Positions 1 to 8,474 are shown, numbered from the stretch's first letter. The stretch is DNA of 17,916 nt from Lachnospiraceae bacterium (GCA_018365895.1 JAGZJD010000049.1:1-17916), one strand, 5' to 3'. Notes: generated by a model from the letters alone, not told the origin. Numbers and translations: made by a program.

Positions 1-290
1 GGGCGAGGCCGGCGTCAACGAGGCGAACGTGGCGATGAGCGCCACCGAGACCCTGACCACCAACGAGCGCGTGCTCGGCGCCGACCCGTTCGTGGAATAT
101 GTGCCGGCCAAGGGCAACGAGCCCGAGGTTCCCGGCGGCATCGGTGAAGAGGACTTCCTGACCATCGTGCTGCCGTACGTCAAGACCGCGCGCGAGGGCG
201 TGGCCCGCCTCGGCTCACTGCTCGAGGAGTTCGGCACTTACGAGATGAACGGCGTCGCCTTCTCCGATTCCAACGAGATCTGGTGGCTGG
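1..290. other. GC-rich foreign segment, probable assembly chimera
   Basis: Bases 1-60 contain 43 G/C and codons end almost always in G or C. Composition falls to 34/60 at 241-300, 31/60 at 301-360 and 23/60 at 361-420. The change is abrupt near 270-292, in the conserved codons for NEIWWLET, where two orthologues could share an exact k-mer. The protein before the switch resembles bifidobacterial C69 dipeptidase from memory; no search was run. Natural recombination within the gene is possible but less likely, given a similar switch at the other end. Confidence 0.8.
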
Positions 291-1249
291 AAACAATCGG
301 CGGACATCACTGGATTGCCAGAAAAGTGCCGGATGAGGTTTATGTGGTGATGCCGAACCAGCTTGGAATGGATGAATTTGATCTGGAAGATGCACTTGGT
401 GAGCAGAAAAATTATATGTGTTCTCAGGATATGAAGGAATTCATTGAGAAATATCATCTGAACCCGTCCATGGATGGAACCTTAAATCCAAGAGATGCTT
501 TTGGAAGCCATGATGACTCGGATCATGTATACAATACACCGAGAGCCTGGTTTATGGAACGTTACCTGAATCCAAATTCATACAGCTGGGACGGACCGGA
601 TGCAGATTATACACCAGTATCCGATGATATTCCGTGGTGTATGGTTCCGGAAAAGAAGGTTACAGTAGAAGATGTAAAATATGTTCTGTCTTCACATTAT
701 CAGGGAACACCTTATGATCCGTATGGAGCTTACGGGGACAAATCAATGAATGGTGCTTATCGTTCCATTGGTATCAATCGAAATGATTTTATGTCTTTGA
801 TCCAGATGAGACCAGATCAGCCGGAAGATTCCCGCGCAATTGAATGGGTGGCATTTGCATCAAATGCATTTAATGTAATGGCTCCATTCTATGCAGATAT
901 TGATGAAACACCGGAATATTTTGCAAATACGACAGGGGAAGTTTCAACAGAGAACTTCTACTGGTCAAGCAGAATGATCGCTGCGATGGCAGATGCTTCT
1001 TATAAAAAGTCTATTTTCCATATTGAGCGTTACCAGGAACATGTGATGGCAAAGGCACATCAGATCATAAACCGGTATGATGACGATCTTACGAAAGAAA
1101 GTGATATAGCAAAGCGTATGCAGATCAAACGGGAAGCGAACCGGGAGATTGCGAAGATGGTGAAGAAGGAAACTTCGGATACACTGTCTAAGGTTTTGTA
1201 CGAACTGAGCAATCAGATGAAGAATTCTTATGCGAGATCGGATGCATAA
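2..1249 (+). CDS. C69 family dipeptidase, 5' partial and chimeric
   Basis: An open frame runs in from the window edge and ends at TAA 1247-1249 (415 codons visible). The residues match my knowledge of peptidase family C69 (PepD-type Ntn-hydrolase dipeptidases, cytoplasmic, cleaving dipeptides), for example the conserved run NEIWWLETIGGHHWIARKVP. The family's N-terminal catalytic Cys lies upstream and is not visible; by comparison with usual family length roughly the first hundred residues are missing. An in-frame GTG at 29 is internal and should not be taken as the start. The C-terminus (SYKKSIFHIERYQEH... to a Lys-rich helix) looks complete. About the first 95 codons are GC-rich and Bifidobacterium-like, the rest is AT-rich Firmicutes sequence, so the visible protein is probably a mosaic of two species' orthologues made by assembly. 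The family call is firm; the exact protein is not. No terminator separates it from the regulator 58 bases downstream. Confidence 0.85.
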   Translation, partial: GEAGVNEANVAMSATETLTTNERVLGADPFVEYVPAKGNEPEVPGGIGEEDFLTIVLPYVKTAREGVARLGSLLEEFGTYEMNGVAFSDSNEIWWLETIGGHHWIARKVPDEVYVVMPNQLGMDEFDLEDALGEQKNYMCSQDMKEFIEKYHLNPSMDGTLNPRDAFGSHDDSDHVYNTPRAWFMERYLNPNSYSWDGPDADYTPVSDDIPWCMVPEKKVTVEDVKYVLSSHYQGTPYDPYGAYGDKSMNGAYRSIGINRNDFMSLIQMRPDQPEDSRAIEWVAFASNAFNVMAPFYADIDETPEYFANTTGEVSTENFYWSSRMIAAMADASYKKSIFHIERYQEHVMAKAHQIINRYDDDLTKESDIAKRMQIKREANREIAKMVKKETSDTLSKVLYELSNQMKNSYARSDA

Positions 1250-1307
1250 ATAAAATATGAGTGGGAAATGAAGAGGGCAGAAAAATAACTGGAACGGAAT
1301 AGAAAAT

Positions 1308-2348
1308 ATGAGAATCACAATTAAAGATATTGCAAAAGAGTGCGGTGTATCGGTGGCAACGGTATCCATGGCATTGTCAGATAAGCCGTCACGGGTTTCG
1401 GAAAATACAAAAAAGAAAGTGCGGGAAATCGCCAAAAAACGTAATTATCGTCCGAATAATGCAGCGGTCAGTCTTGCAAATAAGAAAAGCCGTCTGATAG
1501 GCATTGTTTTCAATGATTTGAGAAATACGCATATTTCTTCGCTTTTCATGGCGATTAACGGAGTGCTTGAAAAAAACGGATATTCTCTGGTATGTCACAT
1601 TATAGAAGACGGTCAGACTATCGATACAGATTTGATCCGTGATATTGCTGCGGATAATATCGGAGCACTAATCTGGTCAAAATCAATGGAAATGAATGAT
1701 ATGGAAAAACCTGATTTTTTGAAAAATGCGATGAGAAATCTTAGTATTCCGGTCATTACAATGGAAAAATATGGGTTTGACTGTTCAGGGGTAGATATTT
1801 TATTCGATTATGAAAAGGGCGGTTATATGGCAACTAGACATCTGATAGAATGCGGACACAGAAGAATTGGATGCGTGGCTGGAAAACAAAGTTTTCATGT
1901 TACGATGCAGCGCCTGAATGGATATAAAAAGGCACTGGAGGAAAGTGGAATTTCATATGATCCGGACTTAGTGTACTTTGGAGATTACACGATGGAAAGC
2001 GGTTATGAGGCGTTTTCGTATATACTGGGACAGAAAGTAACAGCGATTTTTTCGATGAATGATGAAATGGCATTTGGAATTTATCGAGCTGCAAGACTGT
2101 ATGGTGTTTCAATTCCGGAAGATATTTCAATTATTGGATTTGATAATGTTCCGTTTGCGGATGTGATGCAGGTTCCGCTGACAACAATAGGGGTTCCTGT
2201 TATTGAAATGGGGAAAAAACTGGGCGAAAAAGTAGTTGAGCTGATTGATAATAAAGAAAAACTGAAAGAAAGAGAAGAAATTTTGTATACACCAAGGCTG
2301 TTGGTAAGAGGAAGTACAAAGTCGATTCCGCCGGTTACAGTTATTTAA
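1308..2348 (+). CDS. LacI-family transcriptional regulator
   Basis: A 346-residue protein of normal LacI-family length. Residues 3-27 form the N-terminal helix-turn-helix (TIKDIAKECGVSVATVSMAL), followed by helix 3 and the hinge helix near residues 49-61, including Leu56 at the position that inserts into the central CpG of operators in this family. The rest is a periplasmic-binding-protein-like sensor domain (IGIVFNDLRNTH near 64-75; the GxDxxPFADVM type segment GFDNVPFADVM near the C-terminus). ATG 1308 is preceded by a weak GGAACGGA site at 1291-1298, which suggests modest expression. It lies directly upstream of a sugar importer and glycosidases and is separated from them by a terminator, so it is most simply their dedicated repressor, released by a sugar ligand. 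A matching CG-centred palindrome stands in front of the importer. The effector cannot be read from the sequence. Confidence 0.93.
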   Translation: MRITIKDIAKECGVSVATVSMALSDKPSRVSENTKKKVREIAKKRNYRPNNAAVSLANKKSRLIGIVFNDLRNTHISSLFMAINGVLEKNGYSLVCHIIEDGQTIDTDLIRDIAADNIGALIWSKSMEMNDMEKPDFLKNAMRNLSIPVITMEKYGFDCSGVDILFDYEKGGYMATRHLIECGHRRIGCVAGKQSFHVTMQRLNGYKKALEESGISYDPDLVYFGDYTMESGYEAFSYILGQKVTAIFSMNDEMAFGIYRAARLYGVSIPEDISIIGFDNVPFADVMQVPLTTIGVPVIEMGKKLGEKVVELIDNKEKLKEREEILYTPRLLVRGSTKSIPPVTVI

Positions 2349-2373
2349 AAATCTAAACCATATAAAACTATCT

Positions 2374-2420
2374 AAATTAAAACGCTTCAACATTTTGTTG
2401 AAGCGTTTTAATTTGTGCAT
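2374..2420 (+). terminator. Rho-independent terminator after the LacI-family gene
   Basis: An inverted repeat with 18-base arms (2374-2391 and 2397-2414) and a 5-base ATTTT loop begins 25 bases after the regulator stop. The 3' arm ends in GTTTTAATTT, giving a U-rich tail, and the 5' arm is A-rich, so it could act in both directions. It insulates the regulator from the transporter operon. The 5' arm also contains a CG-centred AAACGCTT core that resembles the operator at 2520-2534 (12 of 16 positions), so a second role as an auxiliary operator is possible. Confidence 0.85.
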
Positions 2421-2454
2421 TAACAACGAAAATGCATAAAATAGCAATGGAATA

Positions 2455-2483
2455 TTGATATTTGTTTGTGAAAATGGTATGAT
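2455..2483 (+). promoter_or_regulatory. Sigma-A-type promoter of the transporter/glycosidase operon
   Basis: TTGATA at 2455-2460 (-35) and TATGAT at 2478-2483 (-10) are separated by exactly 17 bases. Transcription would start near 2490, leaving a leader of about 60 bases that contains the operator and a strong ribosome site. It is the only good promoter match I see between the terminator and the importer genes. Confidence 0.75.
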
Positions 2484-2519
2484 AACCATGTCGAAAACGA
2501 TAGGCAAAAATAAAAATAA

Positions 2520-2534
2520 GTTAAACGATTTAAC
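2520..2534. promoter_or_regulatory. Likely LacI-family operator (CG-centred palindrome)
   Basis: GTTAAACGATTTAAC is a perfect 6-base inverted repeat (GTTAAA / TTTAAC) around CGA, the usual form of LacI-family operators with a central CpG. It sits about 30-44 bases downstream of the predicted transcription start and just before the AAAGGAGG ribosome site (2537-2544), so a bound repressor would block elongation as a roadblock. The neighbouring LacI-family protein keeps the hinge Leu that reads such a CpG. Binding by that protein is inference. Confidence 0.7.
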
Positions 2535-2551
2535 ACAAAGGAGGAGGAAAA

Positions 2552-4054
2552 GTGGAGAAGGAAACAATTATCGAACTCAAGAATATTCGGAAAGAGTTTC
2601 CTGGTGTAGTTGCTCTGGATAATGTAAATATGAAGATACGGGCTTCTGAAGTTCATGCACTTGTAGGAGAAAATGGAGCTGGAAAATCGACCTTAATGAA
2701 GATACTGTCCGGTACTTATTCAAACTACGATGGATCCGTAATCTGCAAAGGTGAAGAGATTCATATGAAATGTGAAAAGGATGCATTTAAATATGGAATT
2801 TCTATTGTAGCGCAGGAATTGAACTATGTTTCAGAATTAAGCATTGCAGAAAATCTGTTTTTGGGACGTGAGCCGAAAAAAGGAAAAGTCTTTGTGAATA
2901 AAGCAGAACGACTAAAGGAAACCCAGAGATTACTTGATGAAATGGGACTTGATTATAATCCGAGGGAAAAGATGGGAAATCTAAATGTGGCACAGCGTCA
3001 GATGATAGAAATCCTGAAATCTTTATCGCGGGACAGCAGAGTGATCATCATGGATGAACCTACATCTGCACTTACCTCAAAAGAGTCAGAGATTCTTTTT
3101 AGTAAGGTAAATGAATTAAAGCAAAAAGGAATTGCGTTTATTTTCATATCACACCGACTGGAAGAGGTCTTTGAACTGTGTGACAGCTATACTGTATTAA
3201 GAGATGGAAAATGGATTGCATCTGGAGATATCAAAGATGTAGATACAGATAAACTGATTGCAATGATGGTGGGACGTGATATCAAGGATATTTACCCTCC
3301 GATACCGCAAATCGGAAAAGACATTCGCCTTGAAGTAAAGAATTTAGGAAGAAAGGATGTGTTTCAGAAAGTATCTTTTCAGGTTCATAAAGGAGAAATC
3401 TTTGGTTTGGCAGGAATGGTAGGTGCAGGACGAAGCGAGATTGTTGAAACTCTTTTTGGGCTTGCAAGGGCAAATGAAGGGGAAATCATCCTGGATGGAA
3501 AGCCGATAAAAATTCGATCTGTAAAAGATGCAATCCAAAATGGAATCGCAATGGTAACAGAGGACAGAAGATCTTATGGATTTGTCGGTGTCAGATCAAT
3601 CAGTGATAATATCATTCTTCCAAATGGAGATTTATTTGCAAAAGGTGGTATTTGGGATAAGAAAAAAGTACAGCAGGAAGTTGCAAAAATCTGTAAAAGA
3701 TTATCTGTAAAAGCACCAGATGCAAATACATTGGTTGGAAATTTAAGTGGTGGAAACCAGCAGAAAGTAGTACTTGCAAAATGGCTGGTAAGAAATATCA
3801 AACTTCTGATCCTGGATGAACCTACCAGAGGAATTGATGTAGGTGCAAAACAGGAAATATATTCTCTGATAACAGAATTTGCAGAACAGGGACTGGCAAT
3901 CATTCTGATTTCATCTGATATGCCGGAAGTACTGTCAATGAGTCACAGAGTTGGCATTGTCGGCGGAGGAAAAATGCTTGGAATTCTGGATCGGAATGAA
4001 ATTTCACAAAATAAGATTATGAAGATGATAGTGGAGGCAAAAGACGATGAATAA
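2552..4054 (+). CDS. Ribose-type sugar ABC importer, ATP-binding subunit (RbsA/MglA family)
   Basis: This 500-residue protein carries two ABC ATPase domains fused in tandem, as in RbsA/MglA, and energises sugar uptake on the inner face of the membrane. The first domain has Walker A GENGAGKST (39-47), the signature LNVAQRQ (144-150) and Walker B VIIMDEPTSAL (164-174). The second has a degenerate Walker A (GMVGAGRS, from 288), signature LSGGNQQK (398-405) and Walker B DEPTRG from 422. The altered second P-loop is normal for this family. The start is GTG 2552, seven bases after a perfect AAAGGAGG. It is the first gene of the operon and overlaps the permease gene by 8 bases, so translation is probably coupled. 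The family commonly carries ribose, galactose, xylose or related sugars; sequence alone does not decide which. Confidence 0.95.
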   Translation: MEKETIIELKNIRKEFPGVVALDNVNMKIRASEVHALVGENGAGKSTLMKILSGTYSNYDGSVICKGEEIHMKCEKDAFKYGISIVAQELNYVSELSIAENLFLGREPKKGKVFVNKAERLKETQRLLDEMGLDYNPREKMGNLNVAQRQMIEILKSLSRDSRVIIMDEPTSALTSKESEILFSKVNELKQKGIAFIFISHRLEEVFELCDSYTVLRDGKWIASGDIKDVDTDKLIAMMVGRDIKDIYPPIPQIGKDIRLEVKNLGRKDVFQKVSFQVHKGEIFGLAGMVGAGRSEIVETLFGLARANEGEIILDGKPIKIRSVKDAIQNGIAMVTEDRRSYGFVGVRSISDNIILPNGDLFAKGGIWDKKKVQQEVAKICKRLSVKAPDANTLVGNLSGGNQQKVVLAKWLVRNIKLLILDEPTRGIDVGAKQEIYSLITEFAEQGLAIILISSDMPEVLSMSHRVGIVGGGKMLGILDRNEISQNKIMKMIVEAKDDE

Positions 4055-5003
4055 GAAAAAAGCATTATCTTCAGGTGAGCTTTACAGAAAGTACGGAATC
4101 GTAATTATTATGATCATTCTGTTTGTTGCATCGGCAGTGATTAATCACAACTTTCTGAAACCTCAGAACCTGCTCAATATTTTAAAACAGATTTCAGTTG
4201 TAACAATTATAGCATGTGGTGAAACAATGCTGATCGTATCAGGAATGATTGATTTGTCAGCAGGTTTCCTGTGTACGACATCAGCCTGTGTATCGGCCGG
4301 AGTTCTTGCATCAACAGGACATTTATCACTGGCTCTTCTAGTAGGAATTGTAATTGGATGCGTATGTGGATGGATTAATGGTTTTCTGATCACCTATTAT
4401 AAGCTTCAGCCATTTATTGCAACACTGGCAATGACTTATGTATTAAAGGGTATTGTTCAGATATACACTAACGGTCAGACAATTGGGGGTGTGAACAAAG
4501 CGAGATTTTTAGGACATGGCTCTATTTTGGGGATTCCGGTTCCGGTTCTCATTATGCTCCTTTCTGTAATTGTGATCGCTGTTCTGATGAAATCAACAAA
4601 GTTTGGAACTTATATTTATGCGATCGGTGGAAATGAGCAGGCAACAATTGCATCCGGAATCAATACAAACAGAACGAAACGTCTGATCTTTACACTTAGT
4701 GGTGCACTTACAGGACTTGCGGGCGTAGTACTGATGGCAAGACTGATGGCAGGTATGCCGTCTGTTGGTGATGGATATGAATTTGATGCGATCACCGCAG
4801 TTATTGTTGGTGGAACCAGTTTCCTTGGTGGAATCGGAACGGTTACAGGAGCGCTGATCGGTTCAATTATTGTAGGTCTTATCAACAACATTCTGAACCT
4901 GCTTCATGTATCAACACAGTATCAGTTAATTGTAAAAGGTCTTTTGATTGCAATCGCGGTTATTGTCGATATTAAGACAAAAGAAAACAAAAAGAGCAAA
5001 TAA
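4047..5003 (+). CDS. Sugar ABC importer, permease subunit (RbsC family)
   Basis: A 318-residue integral membrane protein made mostly of hydrophobic helices, with the RbsC/AraH-type conserved stretch GETMLIVSGMIDLSAG near residues 58-73 and a second conserved segment IVGGTSFLGGIGTVTGALIG near 253-272. It should form the membrane channel (as a homodimer) with the ATPase encoded just before it. The ATG lies inside the last codons of the ATPase gene (8-base overlap), which indicates coupled translation. The length is normal for the family. The same operon carries a single permease gene, as expected for ribose-type importers. Confidence 0.95.
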   Translation: MNKKKALSSGELYRKYGIVIIMIILFVASAVINHNFLKPQNLLNILKQISVVTIIACGETMLIVSGMIDLSAGFLCTTSACVSAGVLASTGHLSLALLVGIVIGCVCGWINGFLITYYKLQPFIATLAMTYVLKGIVQIYTNGQTIGGVNKARFLGHGSILGIPVPVLIMLLSVIVIAVLMKSTKFGTYIYAIGGNEQATIASGINTNRTKRLIFTLSGALTGLAGVVLMARLMAGMPSVGDGYEFDAITAVIVGGTSFLGGIGTVTGALIGSIIVGLINNILNLLHVSTQYQLIVKGLLIAIAVIVDIKTKENKKSK

Positions 5004-5020
5004 GTAAAAGGAGAAGGAAA

Positions 5021-5998
5021 ATGAAAAAGAGATTACTTTCAATTTTAATGGTAACAGCAATGTGTGCAACAATGGTGGTCGGCTGTGGAACAGCAGATGA
5101 TACAAAGGACAGCAGTAGTTCTTCAAAAGGGAAAAGCGATTATCTGGTAGGATTTGCAAATAGCAGTGATACATATAACTATTGTGCAAAGTTCAGATCT
5201 TATCTGAAAGATGCCACAGAAGCAAAAGGAATTTCAATCACAGTAACAGATGCAGGCGGTGATACAAATGTTCAGAACGGACAGATCGATGATTTTATTG
5301 TGCAGAATGCAAATGTTGTATCTGCAATCAGTAATGACCTTGACGGTTCAATTCCGGCACTTGAGGCAGCAAAAGATGCAGGACTTCCGTATGTATCATT
5401 CCTTACTTCTGTATCTGGTGGAGACGACTATGACGGATATATTTATGTGGGTTCGCCAAATGAAGATGCAGGAAAAGCACAGGGTGAGTATCTGTGTGAT
5501 GCATTCCCGGATGGAGCTTCAGTCTTGTATTTTACCGGTGCACCAAATGATCAGCAGTATGTCGATCGTAAAAAAGGACTGGAAGAAGCACTTAAGAAAA
5601 ATCTAAATATCAAAATCCTTGATGAATATAACGTAGAAAATTCAAAAGACCTTGGTATGAGTACTGCAGAAGACAGTCTTCTTTCTTATGACAAGATTGA
5701 TGCAATTGTATGCCAAAACGATGATGCAGCACTTGGTGTTGTAGAGGCGCTTAAATCAGCAGGAAAACTTGACAGTATTCAGGTACTTGGAATTGACGGA
5801 AGTGATGATGCTCTGCAGTCAATTCAGGATGGAGAAATGACAATGACTGCACTTCAGGATGCAAAGGCACAGGCAGAAGCAGGAGCAGATATTTTTGAAA
5901 AACTGAAAAAAGGAACAGATCCGGCAGATATCGAAGATGTCAATATTCCATTTAAAATTGTAACAAAAGATAATGTAGCAGATTATTTAAGTAAATAA
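5021..5998 (+). CDS. Sugar ABC importer, lipoprotein substrate-binding protein
   Basis: This 325-residue protein starts with a Lys/Arg-rich signal peptide and a lipobox ending VVGC, with Cys22 the lipidated residue; a Ser/Lys-rich linker (about 30-40) follows. The body matches the periplasmic-binding-protein type used by RbsB-like proteins: DYLVGFANSSDTYNY at the first strand, a mid-protein QNDDAALGVVEALKSAG segment and the VLGIDGSDDALQSIQDG segment. It is expected on the outer face of the membrane, delivering sugar to the permease. SD AAAGGAG (5007-5013) is well placed 7 bases before ATG. The gene follows the permease by 17 bases, so the order is ATPase-permease-binding protein. A hairpin follows it and may favour its high relative expression. 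The ligand is not readable from the sequence. Confidence 0.95.
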   Translation: MKKRLLSILMVTAMCATMVVGCGTADDTKDSSSSSKGKSDYLVGFANSSDTYNYCAKFRSYLKDATEAKGISITVTDAGGDTNVQNGQIDDFIVQNANVVSAISNDLDGSIPALEAAKDAGLPYVSFLTSVSGGDDYDGYIYVGSPNEDAGKAQGEYLCDAFPDGASVLYFTGAPNDQQYVDRKKGLEEALKKNLNIKILDEYNVENSKDLGMSTAEDSLLSYDKIDAIVCQNDDAALGVVEALKSAGKLDSIQVLGIDGSDDALQSIQDGEMTMTALQDAKAQAEAGADIFEKLKKGTDPADIEDVNIPFKIVTKDNVADYLSK

Positions 5999-6012
5999 TA
6001 AAGAATGAAATT

Positions 6013-6066
6013 CTCCCCTTGTTAGATGTGATGGCACAAAAGGCAAGGGGAGTGCTGTAAAGGGGA
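6013..6066 (+). promoter_or_regulatory. Intercistronic hairpin with an alternative pairing to the GH3 ribosome site
   Basis: CTCCCCTTG (6013-6021) pairs perfectly with CAAGGGGAG (6044-6052) around a 22-base loop. There is no U-run after it, so I do not call it an intrinsic terminator; it may protect upstream mRNA from 3' exonucleases and raise binding-protein levels. The same TCCCCTT (6014-6020) can also pair with AAGGGGA at 6060-6066, which is the GH3 ribosome binding site, since 6045-6051 and 6060-6066 are identical. The two pairings exclude each other. Any regulatory effect is inference. Confidence 0.5.
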
Positions 6067-6071
6067 TTACT

Positions 6072-8474
6072 ATGGAAAAATACAGGAATAAAGATCTTCC
6101 CGTAGAAGAGAGAGTGGAGGATCTGCTGGACAGAATGACTTTTGAAGAGAAAATTGACCAGATTACATGTCTGGTAACTATTTCTGATGATATTCCGGAG
6201 TTTGAAAATTATATACCGAATGGCATTGGAAATGTAGGTGCATTTACAGTAGCAGATACTGTAGAGCCAATTGTGGAATATGCGGATAAGTTGCAGAAAT
6301 ATCTGGTAAATCATACACGTCTTGGAATACCGGCACTGATTCACTGTGAGGCGAGTGCTGGGGCACAGTTTACGGAGGCGGATGTATTTCCGAGTGCAAT
6401 AGCGCAGGCGTCAACGTTTGATACGGAAGTGGTTGGCGAAATGACAGATATTATTCGCAAACAAATGTATTATGTTGGGTTCAGACAGGCACTTTCACCG
6501 GTAGTAGATATTACAAGAGATCCGAGATGGGGACGTATTACTGAGACATACGGGGAAGATGCAGCACTTACATCAGCCATGGCATCTGCCTTTGTAAAAG
6601 GAATTCAGGGAGATGAGCTGAAAGAAGGGGTTTTGGCGACTGCAAAACATTTTGCAGGTCACGGTATCACAGAGGGCGGTCTTAATATGGGGCGTAATAT
6701 TGTTTCAGAAAGAGATATGCGGGAGATACACTGTAAGCCGTTTCAATGCGCGATCACGGAAGCAGGACTGAAAAGTGTAATGAATTCCTATTGCTCAGTG
6801 AATGGAGAACCGGTTGTAGGATCAAAGAAGATGTTGACAGATATTCTGCGTGGAGAAATGGGATTTCAGGGTTTTGTGGTTTCCGATTATTTGTCACTTG
6901 ACCGCCTGGTGGATCCGTTTGCTGTCGCTGAGAATTTTGAAGAGGCCGGAATCCGTGCAATCCAGGCTGGATTAGATGTAGAGTATCCAAGATCAAAAGG
7001 ATTCAGCTATAAAATGAAAGAGTCGATTGAAAGCGGCAGACTCTCTATGGATATAATAGATCAGGCAGTACGGCGTGTTTTGACACAGAAATTTGAACTT
7101 GGTTTATTTGAGAATCCTTATCCGGATCTTGAAAAGCTGAAAAAATATCTTCATCTTAAATCAGCAGATGAACTGAATGAAAAAATTGCAGCAGAAAGTT
7201 TTACACTGCTTAAAAATGAGAATAAAACACTTCCACTTTCTAAGAAAATTAAGAAAATCGCGGTAATAGGGCCTCATGCGGATAATATTCGAAGTCTTTT
7301 TGGTACATTTTCTTATCCGGCTGTACTTGATATGACCATGTCGAGAGAAGAAGATGGGCAGGATTTTGAAGAGCCAGGACTGATTATTTATGATATTGAA
7401 CAGAAATATAAAGGTGAGATTCGAGAAGTATCACCACGGGTAAATCGTAAGATTCAAAAGGAATTTCCAAACTCGAGAACATTATGTGCAGCATTGAAGG
7501 AATATCTTCCAGAAGCGGAAGTGGTTTATGCACAGGGAATTAACTGCTCTGGAGACAATACAGGTGGCATGGAAGAAGCACTACAGGTGGCAGCAGGGGC
7601 AGATGTGATTCTTTTGACTATTGGTGGAAAAAATGGATGGGGCGTAACTTCAACGGTTGGAGAAGGTATAGATTCTACGGATATTGATCTGCCGGGACGA
7701 CAGGAAGAATTTGCAAGAAGGGTTTATGATCTGCATAAAAAGACAGTGGTTCTTCATTATGATGGCAGACCGCTTTCAAATGAATTTGTGGCATCACATT
7801 TTGATGCGATTATGGAAGTATGGCAGCCGGGAGAATATGGCAGTCAGGCACTGTGCAAGGTATTGTTTGGTGAACAGTCACCATCAGGACACCTTCCGGT
7901 TACAGTAGCAAGAAATGTAGGACAGCTTCCAGTATACTATGGTCTTCCAAGAGGAAGCGGATATGTATCAGCCGGACATACAGGGATGATTCGCAATAAA
8001 AATGGTTATATCAATGATACGGCAGAACCGCTGTATTATTTTGGACACGGTCTAAGTTACACAGAATTTACCTATTCAGATTTGCAAACGGATAAGAAAA
8101 ACATAAATCCGGATGATACAGTGAAAGTTACTTTTACAGTGAAAAACACAGGAGAATATGATGGCGCGGAAGTCGCACAATTATATTTTTCAGACAAGGT
8201 TGCATCAATGGTAAGACCAACAAAGGAACTGGCAGGTTTTGTAAGAATATTCCTGAAAAAAGGGGAAAAGAAGAAAGTTGTATTTGAAATAAAGGTGTCA
8301 CAATTCGCCTTCCTTGACGAAGAAATGAAGTGGAAAGTAGAAAAAGGTGAAATTGAACTTCTGGCAGGATCTTCTTGCGAAGATATTCGACTTTCTGATA
8401 TAGTCAGCATTTCAGAAGATGATTATATTGATGGAAAAACACGGGGATTTTACGCAAAAGCAGTTGTTTGTTAA
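6072..8474 (+). CDS. Glycoside hydrolase family 3 beta-glycosidase
   Basis: An 800-residue GH3 enzyme, probably a cytoplasmic exo-acting beta-glucosidase or beta-xylosidase, as no signal peptide is visible. The N-terminal (beta/alpha)8 barrel starts at the typical LPVEERVEDLLDRMTFEEK; it includes DPRWGRITETYGED, KHFAGHG (192-198) and the nucleophile motif GFVVSDY with Asp272. The alpha/beta sandwich follows (ESFTLLKNENKTLPL, the PGRQEEF segment), then a C-terminal fibronectin-III-like domain (TVKNTGEYDGAEVAQLYFSD). The segment after the second barrel strand reads IPALIHCEASAGAQ instead of the more common HEEALHG, a subfamily variation near the active site. SD AAAGGGGA (6059-6066) precedes ATG by 5 bases. 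It follows the importer and precedes a GH31 remnant, which fits intracellular digestion of an imported oligosaccharide. Beta-glucosidase versus xylosidase cannot be decided here. Confidence 0.93.
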   Translation: MEKYRNKDLPVEERVEDLLDRMTFEEKIDQITCLVTISDDIPEFENYIPNGIGNVGAFTVADTVEPIVEYADKLQKYLVNHTRLGIPALIHCEASAGAQFTEADVFPSAIAQASTFDTEVVGEMTDIIRKQMYYVGFRQALSPVVDITRDPRWGRITETYGEDAALTSAMASAFVKGIQGDELKEGVLATAKHFAGHGITEGGLNMGRNIVSERDMREIHCKPFQCAITEAGLKSVMNSYCSVNGEPVVGSKKMLTDILRGEMGFQGFVVSDYLSLDRLVDPFAVAENFEEAGIRAIQAGLDVEYPRSKGFSYKMKESIESGRLSMDIIDQAVRRVLTQKFELGLFENPYPDLEKLKKYLHLKSADELNEKIAAESFTLLKNENKTLPLSKKIKKIAVIGPHADNIRSLFGTFSYPAVLDMTMSREEDGQDFEEPGLIIYDIEQKYKGEIREVSPRVNRKIQKEFPNSRTLCAALKEYLPEAEVVYAQGINCSGDNTGGMEEALQVAAGADVILLTIGGKNGWGVTSTVGEGIDSTDIDLPGRQEEFARRVYDLHKKTVVLHYDGRPLSNEFVASHFDAIMEVWQPGEYGSQALCKVLFGEQSPSGHLPVTVARNVGQLPVYYGLPRGSGYVSAGHTGMIRNKNGYINDTAEPLYYFGHGLSYTEFTYSDLQTDKKNINPDDTVKVTFTVKNTGEYDGAEVAQLYFSDKVASMVRPTKELAGFVRIFLKKGEKKKVVFEIKVSQFAFLDEEMKWKVEKGEIELLAGSSCEDIRLSDIVSISEDDYIDGKTRGFYAKAVVC

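Noticed and set aside
965..1435. Minus-strand open frames such as the 156-residue one here and many inside mutS/mutL
   Set aside because: All lie opposite strong plus-strand genes, have biased composition and no recognisable domains.
2374..2414. CcpA catabolite-response (cre) element in the terminator stem
   Set aside because: The spacing between TG and the central CG is one base short of the cre consensus.
5250..5606. 118-residue open frame inside the binding-protein gene
   Set aside because: It is a same-strand shadow of the well-supported lipoprotein gene, with Met/Gln-rich composition caused by frame shift and no ribosome site.
6013..6052. Intrinsic terminator between the binding-protein and GH3 genes
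   Set aside because: The stem is good but the loop is 22 bases and there is no U-run after it; GH3 has no obvious promoter of its own.
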